A DNA stretch of 64,000 nucleotides from JBFWRK01 sp050248955. GTDB lineage: Bacteria; Actinomycetota; Acidimicrobiia; Acidimicrobiales; Ilumatobacteraceae. The position numbers and the translations under genes were made by a program. Shown here one piece after another: positions 9,201 to 17,988 of this stretch. The stretch's first letter is position 1. Every line of letters begins with the position of its first letter. The stretch is taken from assembly GCA_050248955.1 (NCBI GenBank), contig JBFWRK010000001.1, positions 682,001 through 746,000 on the forward strand, read 5' to 3'. The notes beneath the pieces were generated by a model. It saw only the letters and a list, made by a program, of their open reading frames with translations. It did not search any database and had not been told where the DNA came from.

Positions 9201-9871
9201 AGATCGGCCGTACGACTGGTCGGCCGGATGTCGCCGCGCTCGTCGCCCGCTTCGCTGCTGACCTCGTCGGCTACCAGCACGCCGGCTACGCGGCAGAGTA
9301 CCTGCGGGCAGTGGCCACGGTGGCGGGGGCAGAGGCGGGCCTCGTCCCGGGCGCCTCCGAGCTGACCTCGGCCGTGGCCGCCAACCTCTACAAGTTGATG
9401 GCCTACAAGGACGAGTACGAAGTTGCCCGCCTGCTGACGACGGACGAGGCGCGTCGCGCGCTCGAGGCGGTCGGTGGGTCCGGCGCGAAGGTGAAGCTGC
9501 TGCTCCACCCGCCGATGCTCCGCTCCCTCGGCATGGACCGCAAGCTGCGCCTCGGCCGCAGCGCCGGTCCGATGCTCGGGATGCTGCGGCGGGCGAAGGT
9601 CCTGCGCGGTCACTGGTACGACCCGTTCGGCCGAGCCGAGATGCGGCGCGTCGAGCGGGCGATGATCCCGGAGTACCGGGCCGCGGTCGACCGTCTCGTC
9701 GCCGGCCTCACCCCGGCGACGCACGCCGACGCGGTCGCGATCGCGTCGTTGCCCGACCGAGTCAGGGGCTACGAGCACCTCAAGTTGCAGCGCGCCCTCG
9801 AGTACCGGGAGGCGCTGGCCGCACAGCTCGAGGCCTTCGACGGTGCAGAGGGCGGTCGCCGTCGGGCATGA
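6287..9871 (+). CDS. Indolepyruvate ferredoxin oxidoreductase family protein (single-chain)
   Basis: 1194 residues. TPP-dependent 2-oxoacid:ferredoxin oxidoreductase with the IorA and IorB parts in one chain. It would oxidatively decarboxylate aryl- or branched-chain 2-oxo acids to acyl-CoA. The N-terminal pyrimidine-binding part (GYPGSPLAGYD) is followed by a TPP-binding block near residues 440-560 (CSGCPHNTSTKVPEG, GIGCHAM, GNEGAQWIG). Then comes a [4Fe-4S] segment (CEGCGDCGVKSNC, CNLDFSC) and the gamma domain (LSGIGGTGVVTVSQVLG, LDQTGLSQKAGPVVSD). Start GTG 6287 has GGGGAGGCG upstream. Very long antisense ORFs over this gene are composition artefacts. Confidence 0.88.
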   Translation: MTDMVDAVRGYELVDRYRKDEGRVFLSGAQALARLPFEQLRADRQAGLDTAAFVSGYPGSPLAGYDRDVSAVAKLAERDQFRMVVRPAVNEELAATAVMGSQLATTLAGFRHDGVVGIWYGKAPGLDRASDAIRHAVFAGTARHGGVVALVGDDPAAKSSTLPSSSGATLVDLNIPVLFPGDVQEAVELGRHAVALSRASGLWTSIKIVAAVADGTGTVELETGRITPILPEVLVDGQVFVPRPSGKLLTPYTLDMEREFQEVRLEVARRYGVDNQLNRISVGSEDAWIGIVASGHTYHELLEALRLLGLDTPRRVADAGIRLLQLRMPIPLDAGLVRRFARGLSEVVVVEEKGPTLEWMVKDALYSEARRPVVVGKFDDRGQRLVPITGTLDPDVLAGPLRSRLLARLGEERLADPAHRAGSAVGERKLIPLAVNRTPFFCSGCPHNTSTKVPEGALVGGGIGCHAMVALMEPERVGDIVGLTAMGNEGAQWIGMAPFVDRNHLIQNIGDGTFFHSGHLAVRAAVASGVNITYKLLYNGAVAMTGGQDPQGAIGVPELAQMLQLEGCARVLITTEDVGRYDAVAVPDGVEVWDRSRVVEAQELLAAIPGVTVLIHDQACAAENRRGRKRGTIAIPAQRVVINERVCEGCGDCGVKSNCLSVQPIDTPFGRKTHIDQTSCNLDFSCLEGDCPSFATVVPKRRRKSAGAVPPQQTARRTPAPIDPASLPEPQLVVPADRCTIRLSGIGGTGVVTVSQVLGTAAMLDGLTVRGLDQTGLSQKAGPVVSDLRLTYGDPQPSNKATHGTVDLYLAFDLLVAASDTHLAGASEQCTVVVGSTTSVPTGSMVVHPERGHPSLDALLDRLESFSRPDVNRYVDASAVNDGLFGDGATTNMFLVGVAFQSGTLPFSAESVERAIELNGVAVERNVSAFRWGRRWAVDPPFVEGQAGLVDAPAAEARIDRVPAKLQSVVDEIGRTTGRPDVAALVARFAADLVGYQHAGYAAEYLRAVATVAGAEAGLVPGASELTSAVAANLYKLMAYKDEYEVARLLTTDEARRALEAVGGSGAKVKLLLHPPMLRSLGMDRKLRLGRSAGPMLGMLRRAKVLRGHWYDPFGRAEMRRVERAMIPEYRAAVDRLVAGLTPATHADAVAIASLPDRVRGYEHLKLQRALEYREALAAQLEAFDGAEGGRRRA

Positions 9872-9911
9872 TGAGCGCGGAGCAGGGGGCTCCCGACATC
9901 GGAGGTGGCTG

Positions 9912-11093
9912 GTGGACGACTTGGACTTCCGTCCGTTCGACGGTGACAACCACTACTACGAGGCGCTCGACGCGTTCACACGCCACCTCGACCCGCGGCT
10001 CGGCCCGCGCATCATCGAGTGGGCGGAGATCAACGGGCGGATGCGCCACGTGATCGGTGGCCGGGTGAACCACGGCGTGGTCAACCCGACGTTCAACCCG
10101 ATCGCGAAGGCCGGTGCGATGGCGGAGTACTTCCGCGGCAACCCGAGCGGGCGCTCGCCGCTCGAGTACCTCACCGAGCGTGAGCCGATCCGCCCCGAGT
10201 ACCGCGATCGTGACGAGCGGCTGCGGGTGATGGACGAGCAGGGGCTCGAGAAGATCTGGTTGTTCCCGACGCTCGGGATGATCTACGAGCAACCGCTCAA
10301 GCACGACCCCGAAGGCGTCGGCATCATGTTCCGCGCGTTCAACCGGTGGCTCGAGGAGGACTGGGGCTACGACTACGCGGGCCGGATCTTCGCGTCGCCC
10401 TACATCTCGCTCGCCGATCCGGTCGTCGCCGTCGAGGAGCTCGAGCGGGCGATCGGGCTCGGCGCGAGGACGGTGTGCATGCGGCCTGCTGCCCCGACGA
10501 CCGTCTCCGGATCGCGCACGCCGGGGGACACCGACTTCGACCCCTTCTGGGCGCGGGTCAACGAAGCGGGCATCGTCGTCGTCGTGCACGCCGGCGACAG
10601 CGGCTACTCGACGAACGGGTACGCGCGGGAGGGCTTCTCCACCGATTTCAGCGGCGCCGGCAAGGCCTCGATCGCGATGGTCTCGATGGAGCGGGCGATC
10701 TACGACTTCCTCGCGTCACTCGTGTTCGACCGGTTGTTCGTCCGCTTCCCGAACCTGCGTGTGATCTCGGTCGAGAACGGCGCGGAGTTCCTGCCCGACC
10801 TGTTCCGCAAGCTCCGATCCGTGCATCGACGCATCCCCGGTCTCTTCCCGGAGGATCCGGTCGAGACGTTCAGACGCCATGTCTGGATCAACCCGTTCTG
10901 GGAGGACGACGTCCACGAGGTCGTCGAGTTGATGGGCGCCGATCGCGTCGTGTTCGGTTCCGACTGGCCGCACATCGAGGCGCTACCAGCGCCGCTCGAC
11001 TACCTCGTCGAGCTGAAGGAGTTCGACGCCGACGCCCGCCGGTTGATCCTGCGTGACAATGCCGAGGAGCTGAACCGCCTGCGCCCTGCCTGA
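9912..11093 (+). CDS. Amidohydrolase-2 family metal-dependent hydrolase
   Basis: 393-residue TIM-barrel hydrolase or decarboxylase of the ACMSD/amidohydrolase-2 group. Start GTG 9912 has a strong GGAGG upstream. Evidence: an N-terminal metal-site region written DGDNHYYEALDAF (the usual DxHxH is replaced by DNHYYE), the central VVVVHAGDSGYS with a metal His, and C-terminal VVFGSDWPHIE with the catalytic Asp, typical of this family in actinobacteria. Substrate unknown. It follows the oxidoreductase gene by 40 bases and may be co-transcribed. Confidence 0.78.
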   Translation: MDDLDFRPFDGDNHYYEALDAFTRHLDPRLGPRIIEWAEINGRMRHVIGGRVNHGVVNPTFNPIAKAGAMAEYFRGNPSGRSPLEYLTEREPIRPEYRDRDERLRVMDEQGLEKIWLFPTLGMIYEQPLKHDPEGVGIMFRAFNRWLEEDWGYDYAGRIFASPYISLADPVVAVEELERAIGLGARTVCMRPAAPTTVSGSRTPGDTDFDPFWARVNEAGIVVVVHAGDSGYSTNGYAREGFSTDFSGAGKASIAMVSMERAIYDFLASLVFDRLFVRFPNLRVISVENGAEFLPDLFRKLRSVHRRIPGLFPEDPVETFRRHVWINPFWEDDVHEVVELMGADRVVFGSDWPHIEALPAPLDYLVELKEFDADARRLILRDNAEELNRLRPA

Positions 11094-11169
11094 GCCTCGT
11101 TGCGTCTTCGTCCGAACTGCGGACGATCCCCGGCGTCCTCTGGATGGAGGACAGCAAGGGCGGGCGGAC

Positions 11170-12456
11170 ATGAACGGGACCTTGGTCGGGGAGAAGGCGA
11201 TCGATGCGCTGCAGACGGCTGGCGCGACGAGCGTCGCCGTGCTGGTGGTGCAGCCGGATCAACAGCGGCACGACATCTCGTGGCACGGCTTGGTCGAGCT
11301 GCTGACCGTCTCGTTCTCGGCGGTCCGGCTCGAGGTGGTGGCGGTGGCGGATCCGACGGCTCTGCATCGAGAGGCGCGGATCGCGCCTCATGACGCACCG
11401 GGGACGCCTTGGCAGGCAGAGCACTTCGGTCTCGTGGTCGTGGTGATCTCGCGGATCGAGGACCTCTGGTTGCTCTCGGGCTGTCCGGACTGGCGCTCGA
11501 TGGCGGGCCGCTTCGTGCTCGTGCACGCGGAACGGCCGGGCGCCGTCGCAACGGATGTCGACATCTGGGGGCTCACGCCGCTGCTCGAGGCGTTCGACCT
11601 CGTCGCGACGACCGACGCGTCGCTGTTCACGATGGCGGACGTGCACGTGATCGAGATGGGCTCGGCGATCGACGGATCGGCGTTGATGCTGCCGATCGGC
11701 GGTGTCCGGCCGATCGACCTGCTCGTCCTGGGACGCGTCACGCCGGCTCGCCGCCGTCTGCTCACGGAGTGGGCCGACCGCACAGGGCGGACGTGCGAGA
11801 TCCTCGACGACGGGATGGGCGGCGATCGACGGTCACCGGCCGAGCTCCACGATCACATGACCACCGCCAAGTTCGTGCTGCTCGATGAGCCGATCGGTCA
11901 CGATCTCGACGACCTCAGGAGCGTCCCGCTCCGCAGGCAAGAGAGCGGCGCACCGGGTGTCGCCGTCGTCGACGCGCTCGCAGCCGGATGCGGCATCGTC
12001 GGTCGCCTGCCCGTGGGAGGCGCGACGCGCCGGATGTTCGGCGAGCTGCCTGGTCTGTTCGATCTCGGCCCGGCGCCGAGAGACCTGCCGGCCGAGGTGG
12101 ACGACCTGATCGACGACCCGATCGCGCTCGGCCTCGTCGCTGCGGCACACCGTGCGGAGGCCCTCCGCCGTCACGACGTCGCCCATCGCGTCCTGTCGTT
12201 GTTCCTGTCGCTCGACGCCCCTGTGCCCGATCAACTGCTGCGCAGGGTTCGCGCGCTCGAAGCGCTCGCAACGGCGACGCTCGACCGCGCCGCACGCGTC
12301 CACGCTGCCGGACCCGGTGGACAGCCGTCGGCGACGGCGAACGCGCCAGCGCCAGCGCCAGAACCTGTCGCGGCGCCCCGGGCACCCCGGCTGCCGTTCG
12401 CCATGTGGCCCTGGCGGACCATCGCCCGCCGCGCCGCTCACGCCGGCCGCTACTGA
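11170..12456 (+). CDS. Conserved-looking protein of unknown function
   Basis: 428 residues, not recognised. No signal peptide or transmembrane helix. Alternating hydrophobic strands (SVAVLVVQPDQ, FGLVVVVISRIEDL, FVLVHAERPG, FVLLDEPIGH) look like an alpha/beta fold, perhaps of glycosyltransferase GT-B type, but no diagnostic motif is present. A long Pro/Ala linker (about residues 385-405) precedes a short basic tail. ATG at 11170 lies ten bases after AAGGGCGGG. The gene runs into the large gene on the opposite strand with a 7-base overlap of 3' ends, and the two may belong to one system. Confidence 0.55.
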   Translation: MNGTLVGEKAIDALQTAGATSVAVLVVQPDQQRHDISWHGLVELLTVSFSAVRLEVVAVADPTALHREARIAPHDAPGTPWQAEHFGLVVVVISRIEDLWLLSGCPDWRSMAGRFVLVHAERPGAVATDVDIWGLTPLLEAFDLVATTDASLFTMADVHVIEMGSAIDGSALMLPIGGVRPIDLLVLGRVTPARRRLLTEWADRTGRTCEILDDGMGGDRRSPAELHDHMTTAKFVLLDEPIGHDLDDLRSVPLRRQESGAPGVAVVDALAAGCGIVGRLPVGGATRRMFGELPGLFDLGPAPRDLPAEVDDLIDDPIALGLVAAAHRAEALRRHDVAHRVLSLFLSLDAPVPDQLLRRVRALEALATATLDRAARVHAAGPGGQPSATANAPAPAPEPVAAPRAPRLPFAMWPWRTIARRAAHAGRY

Positions 12457-15400
12457 CTCGGTGGTGGGCTCGGCGGTGGGCTCGCCGTCGTCGGCACGAG
12501 CGACCCGACGAGCTCGACCCATCGGTTCGCCGCCGCGTCGGCGAGCCTCGCCACTCGCTCGACCGATCGGACCTGGGCAAGGTCTCGCAGCGCCTGCTTG
12601 TTCTCGTCGAGGAACCGCTCGGTGCGAAGCTCGATGTGGCCACCTTTGAGCATTCCTGCCTTCTCGCGCCGGGTGTCGGCCCTCCTCGGGAAGATCGGAT
12701 AGCGCAGCGCGGCACGGTCGTGCACGGCGAGCGCCGTCCGCCAGATCTGTACCCGGCCCACCGGGTCTCCCGACAGACGTTGCGTGGTCAGCAGATGTCG
12801 CCACACCTCCTGCTCCCTGACGAGCGCGTCCGAGACGAGGTTCGCATAGCACGACCAGTCGCCCGGATCGCTGCGTCGACACGCCACGGCGGCGTCCCGC
12901 CAACCGTTGACGAGGTGCGTGCCGAGCGCCCCGATGAGTTGCGTCGTAAACACCTCGTTCGAGTGACGCGACAACGCTTCTTGGATCGGCCGCTTCCGGT
13001 CGATGTACTCGTCCCGGAGCAGGTCGAGATACGCGAGCCAGTCCTCCACCCTGATCTCGCTCGCTGCCCACCGGCTGAACCGGGGGTGCTGCCGTAGGCG
13101 ATCGAGGTCGGGGTCCTCGTCCAAGAGCCAGTCGAGGACCCCGGCTTGGATCGCGTTCGCCCCTCGCCAGCCACGTCGACTGACGGCTCTCGTCAGCGCG
13201 CTGACCGCGTACTGCGCGGCGCGGTCGTTGGCCGACCAGTACCGATGCCAGGACTCCTGACCGGCGCGCCCCGCCGGCTCGCCGGTGAGCTTCGGTCGAA
13301 AGTCCATCGTCAACGCAACGGAGCAGGCGCGGTAGTACCAGAGGTTCCACGTGCCCTCGCCCGTCCACCATCCCCGGACGGTCTCCACGACGTGGCTCCA
13401 CGAATCCGTTCGGCCTTGGATCGCCAGGGCTCGCGAGCGGGACCACGATCGGGCGCGCCTGTCGTCGTCCCCTCGACTCGCCCCGGTGCCCACGGTCGGA
13501 TCGGTGATCGTTGCATCGGCGTCGACGTCGATCACCCCGCGGAGGTAGTCGAGCCGCTCGAAGAAGCGATACTCGACGCCGTCGCGTGAGATCCGCACGA
13601 GCCTCGGTGACAGATACGGCCGGCTCCAGAGGTCCTTCGACCGCCAGAAACCAGGCGCCGCCAAGCGGCGCATCTCGATCTCCGCTGCTCGCAACGCGAA
13701 GAGGCGGAAGTCGAGCTGCGTGGCGAGCGAAGCGCAGCGCATCGCCTGTTGCGGCTGACGCTTGTAGAAGTCCGTGTCCTGCGCGAGCAGCTTGGCGAAC
13801 TTGAAAACGGTGAACGCCAGCCGCTGACGGGTGCCCTGGAGGCCTTGCCACGCGGCGGTGTCACCATCGAGCAGCACACTCAACATCTCCTCCAGCTCGT
13901 TGCCGTGAGGGTCGCTCTCCTCGTCCGAGGAGGTTCGTTGCCAGTTGGCGATCGCCTCGTCGACGTCCTTCCGCTCGACGGGCAGCTTCCCATTCACGAT
14001 CTGCTGGAAGAACCAGACCAGCTGATCTTCGGGCCGAGCCGGCGGCCGGAGCCGAACGTCTCGCTGCCCTCTGAAGAACCGTCGCGTCGTGGGAACGAGC
14101 GTCTCGAGCACCGGTGGTTCCAGCGGCCCTGATGACGTGGCAGGCGGCCGGCGTCGGTAGTCGGTGAAGATCAGTTCGCTCATCAGCGGGAACTCGCGTG
14201 CGAGGACAGAGCGATAGCGAGTGAACATGAATCCCCGCAGGCGGCGAGCGGCATCAAGGCGATCGGTCAACTCGCGCTGCTCGGCGAGCTCGGACCGCGC
14301 GGACAGTTCGTGTCCATTGCCGAGCCCATACCCTTCCAGCTGCGCGACCTGATCGCGGTCTGCGCGTCGGAGATCCTCGACCCAGCGTGGTATCCAGCGG
14401 TCCGTGGAGCTGAGCACCGTGGTGTACCTCCACATGATCTGTGTTGCCTCGTCGCTGACGACGCGACGCAGCGCTGGAAGACCGTCGATCCGTCCCTTGC
14501 TGTCGCACGGCTTCAGTTCTCCGCCCGTCGTACGTTCCGGGCTGAACCCGACACCGCCGACGAGGAAGAAGTTGATCGCATCGACGTAGGTGACGATCGC
14601 GTCGTAGAAGTGGCCGAGCCGTTCGTGCACGTTGCCCTCGAGGTAGCGAACGGGGAGCGCGGACGGATCGTTCGCGACAGCATCTCGACAGGCGACGAGC
14701 GCCTCGTCGAATCGACGGGTCCTGTTCGCCGCGACAGCCTCGACGTAGTTGCGCAACGCACTGCCGTCGGGTGCCCAGCTGGGCGCGCGACGCGTGCTCG
14801 GTTCTGAATCGAGAGCCGACACGAAGGATGCGACGCGTGAGGCGACGTCGCGGGCGGCCTCTTCGAACGATCGTGCCCAGACGGTCTCCGCCAGCACCTG
14901 CTTCCCCGACGCCTGGTTGATCAGGGTGTACGTGAGGCCGAACTGCTCTGTTCTGTCCGACCGGCGCATGTCGGCTTCCAACCGGTAGCCGACGCGCCGC
15001 GTGCTCCGGCGGAGGAGGATCGAGGCGAGTTGAGCGACGAACTTCGGCACTGCAGCGATCGACGTCGGGATGTCGGGCTGCTCCGCCGGTCCTCCCGAAC
15101 CCGGTACCGAGAGCGCTGGCAGCACGCCTGATCGGGAGAGACGGTCGCGGATCAGTGCTTCGAGGGTCGTGACCGATCCGGGTGCTTCACCGGAGGCGAC
15201 GATCGACCCGACGGTGATCGGGGCGGAGACGTTCCGCCGGCCGTGTGCTCGCGCCGCGACGTATCCGAGCGCGAACACGAGCCCGAACAGGGCGATGAGG
15301 TATGCCGACGAGCTCTGATCATCGGGCGAGATGATTCGCAGATGCGACGCCACCACATCGAGCCCGGAGCGCGCTCGCCCGACGATCGTCTCCGGCCTGA

Positions 15401-15563
15401 CGATTGCATCGGGCGAGCCCGTGACTTCATAGGTGCGGTGCGACTCGATCCACAGGAGCAGGCCGAACACCGCCGCCGGAGGCCCGAGCAGGAAGGTCCA
15501 GGGCGACAGCATCCCGAGGCGACGCGCCAGGACGTGAATCGGGTGCCGAACGAGCTCAGCCAT
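12450..15563 (-). CDS. Large membrane-anchored TPR-like protein of unknown function
   Basis: 1037 residues. The N-terminus has two hydrophobic helices (about residues 18-38, WTFLLGPPAAVFGLLLWI, and about 86-105, YLIALFGLVFALGYVAA). A mixed domain follows, then a TPR-like pair near residues 270-330 (NYVEAVAANRTRRFDEALVA, AVANDPSALPVRYLEGNV, HERLGHFYDAIVTYVDAI). The remainder is a Trp/Arg-rich helical region without a recognised catalytic motif, ending in a PPPSPPPSQ tail. Predicted inner-membrane anchor with a large cytosolic helical-repeat body. Function unknown. Confidence 0.6.
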   Translation of the reverse strand: MAELVRHPIHVLARRLGMLSPWTFLLGPPAAVFGLLLWIESHRTYEVTGSPDAIVRPETIVGRARSGLDVVASHLRIISPDDQSSSAYLIALFGLVFALGYVAARAHGRRNVSAPITVGSIVASGEAPGSVTTLEALIRDRLSRSGVLPALSVPGSGGPAEQPDIPTSIAAVPKFVAQLASILLRRSTRRVGYRLEADMRRSDRTEQFGLTYTLINQASGKQVLAETVWARSFEEAARDVASRVASFVSALDSEPSTRRAPSWAPDGSALRNYVEAVAANRTRRFDEALVACRDAVANDPSALPVRYLEGNVHERLGHFYDAIVTYVDAINFFLVGGVGFSPERTTGGELKPCDSKGRIDGLPALRRVVSDEATQIMWRYTTVLSSTDRWIPRWVEDLRRADRDQVAQLEGYGLGNGHELSARSELAEQRELTDRLDAARRLRGFMFTRYRSVLAREFPLMSELIFTDYRRRPPATSSGPLEPPVLETLVPTTRRFFRGQRDVRLRPPARPEDQLVWFFQQIVNGKLPVERKDVDEAIANWQRTSSDEESDPHGNELEEMLSVLLDGDTAAWQGLQGTRQRLAFTVFKFAKLLAQDTDFYKRQPQQAMRCASLATQLDFRLFALRAAEIEMRRLAAPGFWRSKDLWSRPYLSPRLVRISRDGVEYRFFERLDYLRGVIDVDADATITDPTVGTGASRGDDDRRARSWSRSRALAIQGRTDSWSHVVETVRGWWTGEGTWNLWYYRACSVALTMDFRPKLTGEPAGRAGQESWHRYWSANDRAAQYAVSALTRAVSRRGWRGANAIQAGVLDWLLDEDPDLDRLRQHPRFSRWAASEIRVEDWLAYLDLLRDEYIDRKRPIQEALSRHSNEVFTTQLIGALGTHLVNGWRDAAVACRRSDPGDWSCYANLVSDALVREQEVWRHLLTTQRLSGDPVGRVQIWRTALAVHDRAALRYPIFPRRADTRREKAGMLKGGHIELRTERFLDENKQALRDLAQVRSVERVARLADAAANRWVELVGSLVPTTASPPPSPPPSQ

Positions 15564-15713
15564 CGCACTGCGTCAGCGGATGGGGGAGGGAGCGCGGCAT
15601 GCACGACCGCATCGGGACGGTCGCCGTCAGGACATCCAATGCCCCCGCACCCACGCCCATGCGGGCTCACCGTACCCGAACCGCGGGGGTGTGGATCGCC
15701 GCTGGGGAGCCCA

Positions 15714-16490
15714 TCACCGGGCCGAGTCGCCAGGTTGCACGCGGAAGCGCACGCCGCCGAGCAGCACCGTGTCACCGTCGGCGACCAGTCCTCTGCCCTC
15801 GGCTGCGGCGAGCACGCCGGCCGGCGACGCGACCCGCACATCGATGCCGCCGAGTCCTTCTCCGCGACCGTCGACGGCCGGCACGAACGTCAGCGTGGCG
15901 TTGTCGAGGCGGACGGACGGACGGTCCTCGGCATCGTCCTCGACGGGAAGGCCGAGGATCGCTGCCCACCGTGCCGCGACGGACTCCGGGTCCTCCGCCT
16001 GGATCTCTGCACCCGCGATCGCGACGATCGCGTCGGTCCGGGCGAGCTGCCAGTCAGGTCCGGCCGGCTCCCACGGTCCGTCCATCGCTTCGCCGCCGAC
16101 CTGCACGTCGATCTCGAGGAAGCTGCCACCCGTGTCGCGGGGGTGGAGCTGCAGGAGTCGGTAGTGGTCGGAGTCCTGCTCGATCACCGTGCGCACCCCG
16201 AGCTCGGCGGCCCGCGCCTTGAGGCTCACGTGGTCGTCGCATTGCAGGATCACCATGTAGCCGCCGTCTCCGCCGCGCCGTTCGAGGTAGCGCCCGGCAG
16301 CGGTGCTGTCACGGGTCGGCGCGACGACCTCCACGAACTGCGCTCCCGCCGGCATGACAGCGTTGTGGAGCCCGAAGGCAGCGACGGCCGGATCGCGATG
16401 GGCGACGGCAAGTCCGAGCACGGCTCGGAGATCGTCGACGACCGGCTCGAGGTCGCGGGCGACGAGTGCGATCTGGCGCAGTCGGATCAA
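15714..16490 (-). CDS. VOC/glyoxalase-like domain protein
   Basis: 258 residues from TTG 16490, chosen because AGGAG stands seven bases upstream and the conserved domain begins right there (LIRLRQIALVARDLEPVVDDL). Further upstream the frame is open but non-conserved. Two beta-alpha-beta-beta-beta VOC modules are visible, the second around AEIQAEDPESVAARWAAILGL. It diverges from the meta-cleavage operon across only 31 bases containing a GntR-like palindrome, so it is probably co-regulated. Likely a lyase, isomerase or dioxygenase-like step in the same catabolism. Chemistry not assignable. Confidence 0.65.
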   Translation of the reverse strand: MIRLRQIALVARDLEPVVDDLRAVLGLAVAHRDPAVAAFGLHNAVMPAGAQFVEVVAPTRDSTAAGRYLERRGGDGGYMVILQCDDHVSLKARAAELGVRTVIEQDSDHYRLLQLHPRDTGGSFLEIDVQVGGEAMDGPWEPAGPDWQLARTDAIVAIAGAEIQAEDPESVAARWAAILGLPVEDDAEDRPSVRLDNATLTFVPAVDGRGEGLGGIDVRVASPAGVLAAAEGRGLVADGDTVLLGGVRFRVQPGDSAR

Positions 16491-16514
16491 GGTCGGCTCC
16501 TTCGTCGGTGAGGC

Positions 16515-16526
16515 ATCGTATATGAT
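16515..16526. promoter_or_regulatory. GntR-type operator candidate between divergent genes
   Basis: ATCGTATATGAT is a near-palindrome centred between the VOC gene (start 16490) and the FAH-RraA gene (start 16522). It fits the FadR-subfamily operator shape T-N-G-T-A-N-A-C-N-A with one mismatch. A FadR-like GntR gene is the second gene of the operon. It overlaps the proposed ATG, so binding would block both expression directions. Inference only. Confidence 0.4.
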
Positions 16527-17988
16527 CGGCCGCGTGGCAATCGCTCCACCGACACCGACGAAGGTGATCGCCCTGCACCTCGGATACCGGAGTCGCGCGG
16601 CTGAGCGGGGCAAGACGCCGGCACATCCGTCGTACTTCTTGAAGCCCGTCTCGTCGCTCGCCGGCTCGGGCGATCCGGTCGTCCGCCCGACCGGCTGTGA
16701 GCTCCTGGCGTTCGAGGGTGAGATCGCGCTCGTCGTCGGGCGACGGGCGAGGCGGATCGACCCGTCCGAGGGATGGGCACACGTCGGATGGGTCACTGCC
16801 GCGAACGACTTCGGCGTGTACGACCTCCGCTACGCGGACCTCGGGTCGAACCTCCGGTCGAAGGGCATCGACGGCTTCACCCCGCTCGGGCTCGACTACC
16901 TCGTCGCGACCGAGATCGATCCGGCGGATCTCTGCCTGCGCACGTGGGTCAACGGCGAGCTCGTGCAGGACGCCTGCGTCCGCGACGAGTTGCTCTTCGA
17001 CTTCGGTGCGATCGTGGCCGACCTCGCTCGGCTGATGACGTTGGAGGAGGGCGATGTCATCCTCACGGGGACGCCCACGGGTTCGAGTGTGGTGGTGCCC
17101 GGTGATGTCGTCGAGGTCGAGGTCACAGCGGGCGAGCGGTCCACCGGGCGGCTGCGGAGCCCGATCGTCGCGTCCGACCACGAGCTGGCGTCGTTCGGTG
17201 CGATGCCGCGCTCGGACCCGGACGCGAGCGCTGCTGCCTGGGGGGCCCGCACGCCGCCCGAGAGCACCGACCCGGTCGGCGACCGCTACGGGTCCGCCGT
17301 CAGCGATGCGCTGCAGCGGGTGAGCACAGCGACGCTCGCGTCACAGCTGCGCAGGCGCGGGTTCGACGGCTGCATGCTCGACGGCCTGTCCAGCACCCGG
17401 CCCGATCGTCGGCTCGTCGGCTTCGCCCGGACCGTCTCCTACCTGCCGGCACGCGAAGACCTGTTCGCGGCCAAGTCCGCCGGGTTGAACGCTCAGAAGC
17501 AGGCGGTCGAGAACATCCGCCCGGGCGACGTGCTCGTCATCGGCGCGCGCGGTGAACGGAACGCTGGGACGATCGGGGACATCCTCGCCTTGCGTGCCCA
17601 GCGACGGGGTGCAGTCGGGATCATCACCGACGGTGCCGTGCGCGACAGCGCCGCGATCGCGGCCTTGGAGATCCCGACCTATGCGGCGGCGCATCACCCC
17701 GCAGTGCTCGGTCGGCGCCACGTCCCGTGGCAGGCGGATGTCGCAGTCGCGTGCGCGGGCGCGCTCGTCGAACCGGGTGATCTGCTCGTCGGCGATGCCG
17801 ATGGTGTGGTCATCCTTCCGGACGCCTTCGTCGCCGAGATCGTCGAGGCTGCGCTCGAGCAGGAACGCGAGGAGCGCTTCATCGCGGAGCAGGTGGACGC
17901 GGGATGCTCCGTCGACGGCCTGTATCCGTTGAACGCCGACTGGCGACGGCGGTACGACGTCTGGAGCGAAGGGAGCACCGACGGATGA
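16522..17988 (+). CDS. Fumarylacetoacetate-hydrolase / RraA-type aldolase fusion
   Basis: 488 residues with two complete domains. Residues about 1-225 form an FAH-family fold (KTPAHPSYFLKPVSSL, LLAFEGEIALVVGRR, VTAANDFGVYDLR, VILTGTPTGS), related to HpaG-type decarboxylase/isomerases and acylpyruvases. Residues about 250-470 form an RraA-like/HMG-CHA aldolase domain with GDILALRAQ and the catalytic-type TDGAVRDS Arg-Asp. In a homoprotocatechuate pathway the two halves could carry out the HpaG-like step and the final aldol cleavage. ATG 16522 is preferred, GTG 16534 possible. The stop overlaps the GntR start (ATGA). Confidence 0.8.
   Translation: MIGRVAIAPPTPTKVIALHLGYRSRAAERGKTPAHPSYFLKPVSSLAGSGDPVVRPTGCELLAFEGEIALVVGRRARRIDPSEGWAHVGWVTAANDFGVYDLRYADLGSNLRSKGIDGFTPLGLDYLVATEIDPADLCLRTWVNGELVQDACVRDELLFDFGAIVADLARLMTLEEGDVILTGTPTGSSVVVPGDVVEVEVTAGERSTGRLRSPIVASDHELASFGAMPRSDPDASAAAWGARTPPESTDPVGDRYGSAVSDALQRVSTATLASQLRRRGFDGCMLDGLSSTRPDRRLVGFARTVSYLPAREDLFAAKSAGLNAQKQAVENIRPGDVLVIGARGERNAGTIGDILALRAQRRGAVGIITDGAVRDSAAIAALEIPTYAAAHHPAVLGRRHVPWQADVAVACAGALVEPGDLLVGDADGVVILPDAFVAEIVEAALEQEREERFIAEQVDAGCSVDGLYPLNADWRRRYDVWSEGSTDG

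Noticed and set aside
7553..9949. 798-residue ORF antisense to the indolepyruvate oxidoreductase gene
   Set aside because: Same composition artefact. No conserved motif.
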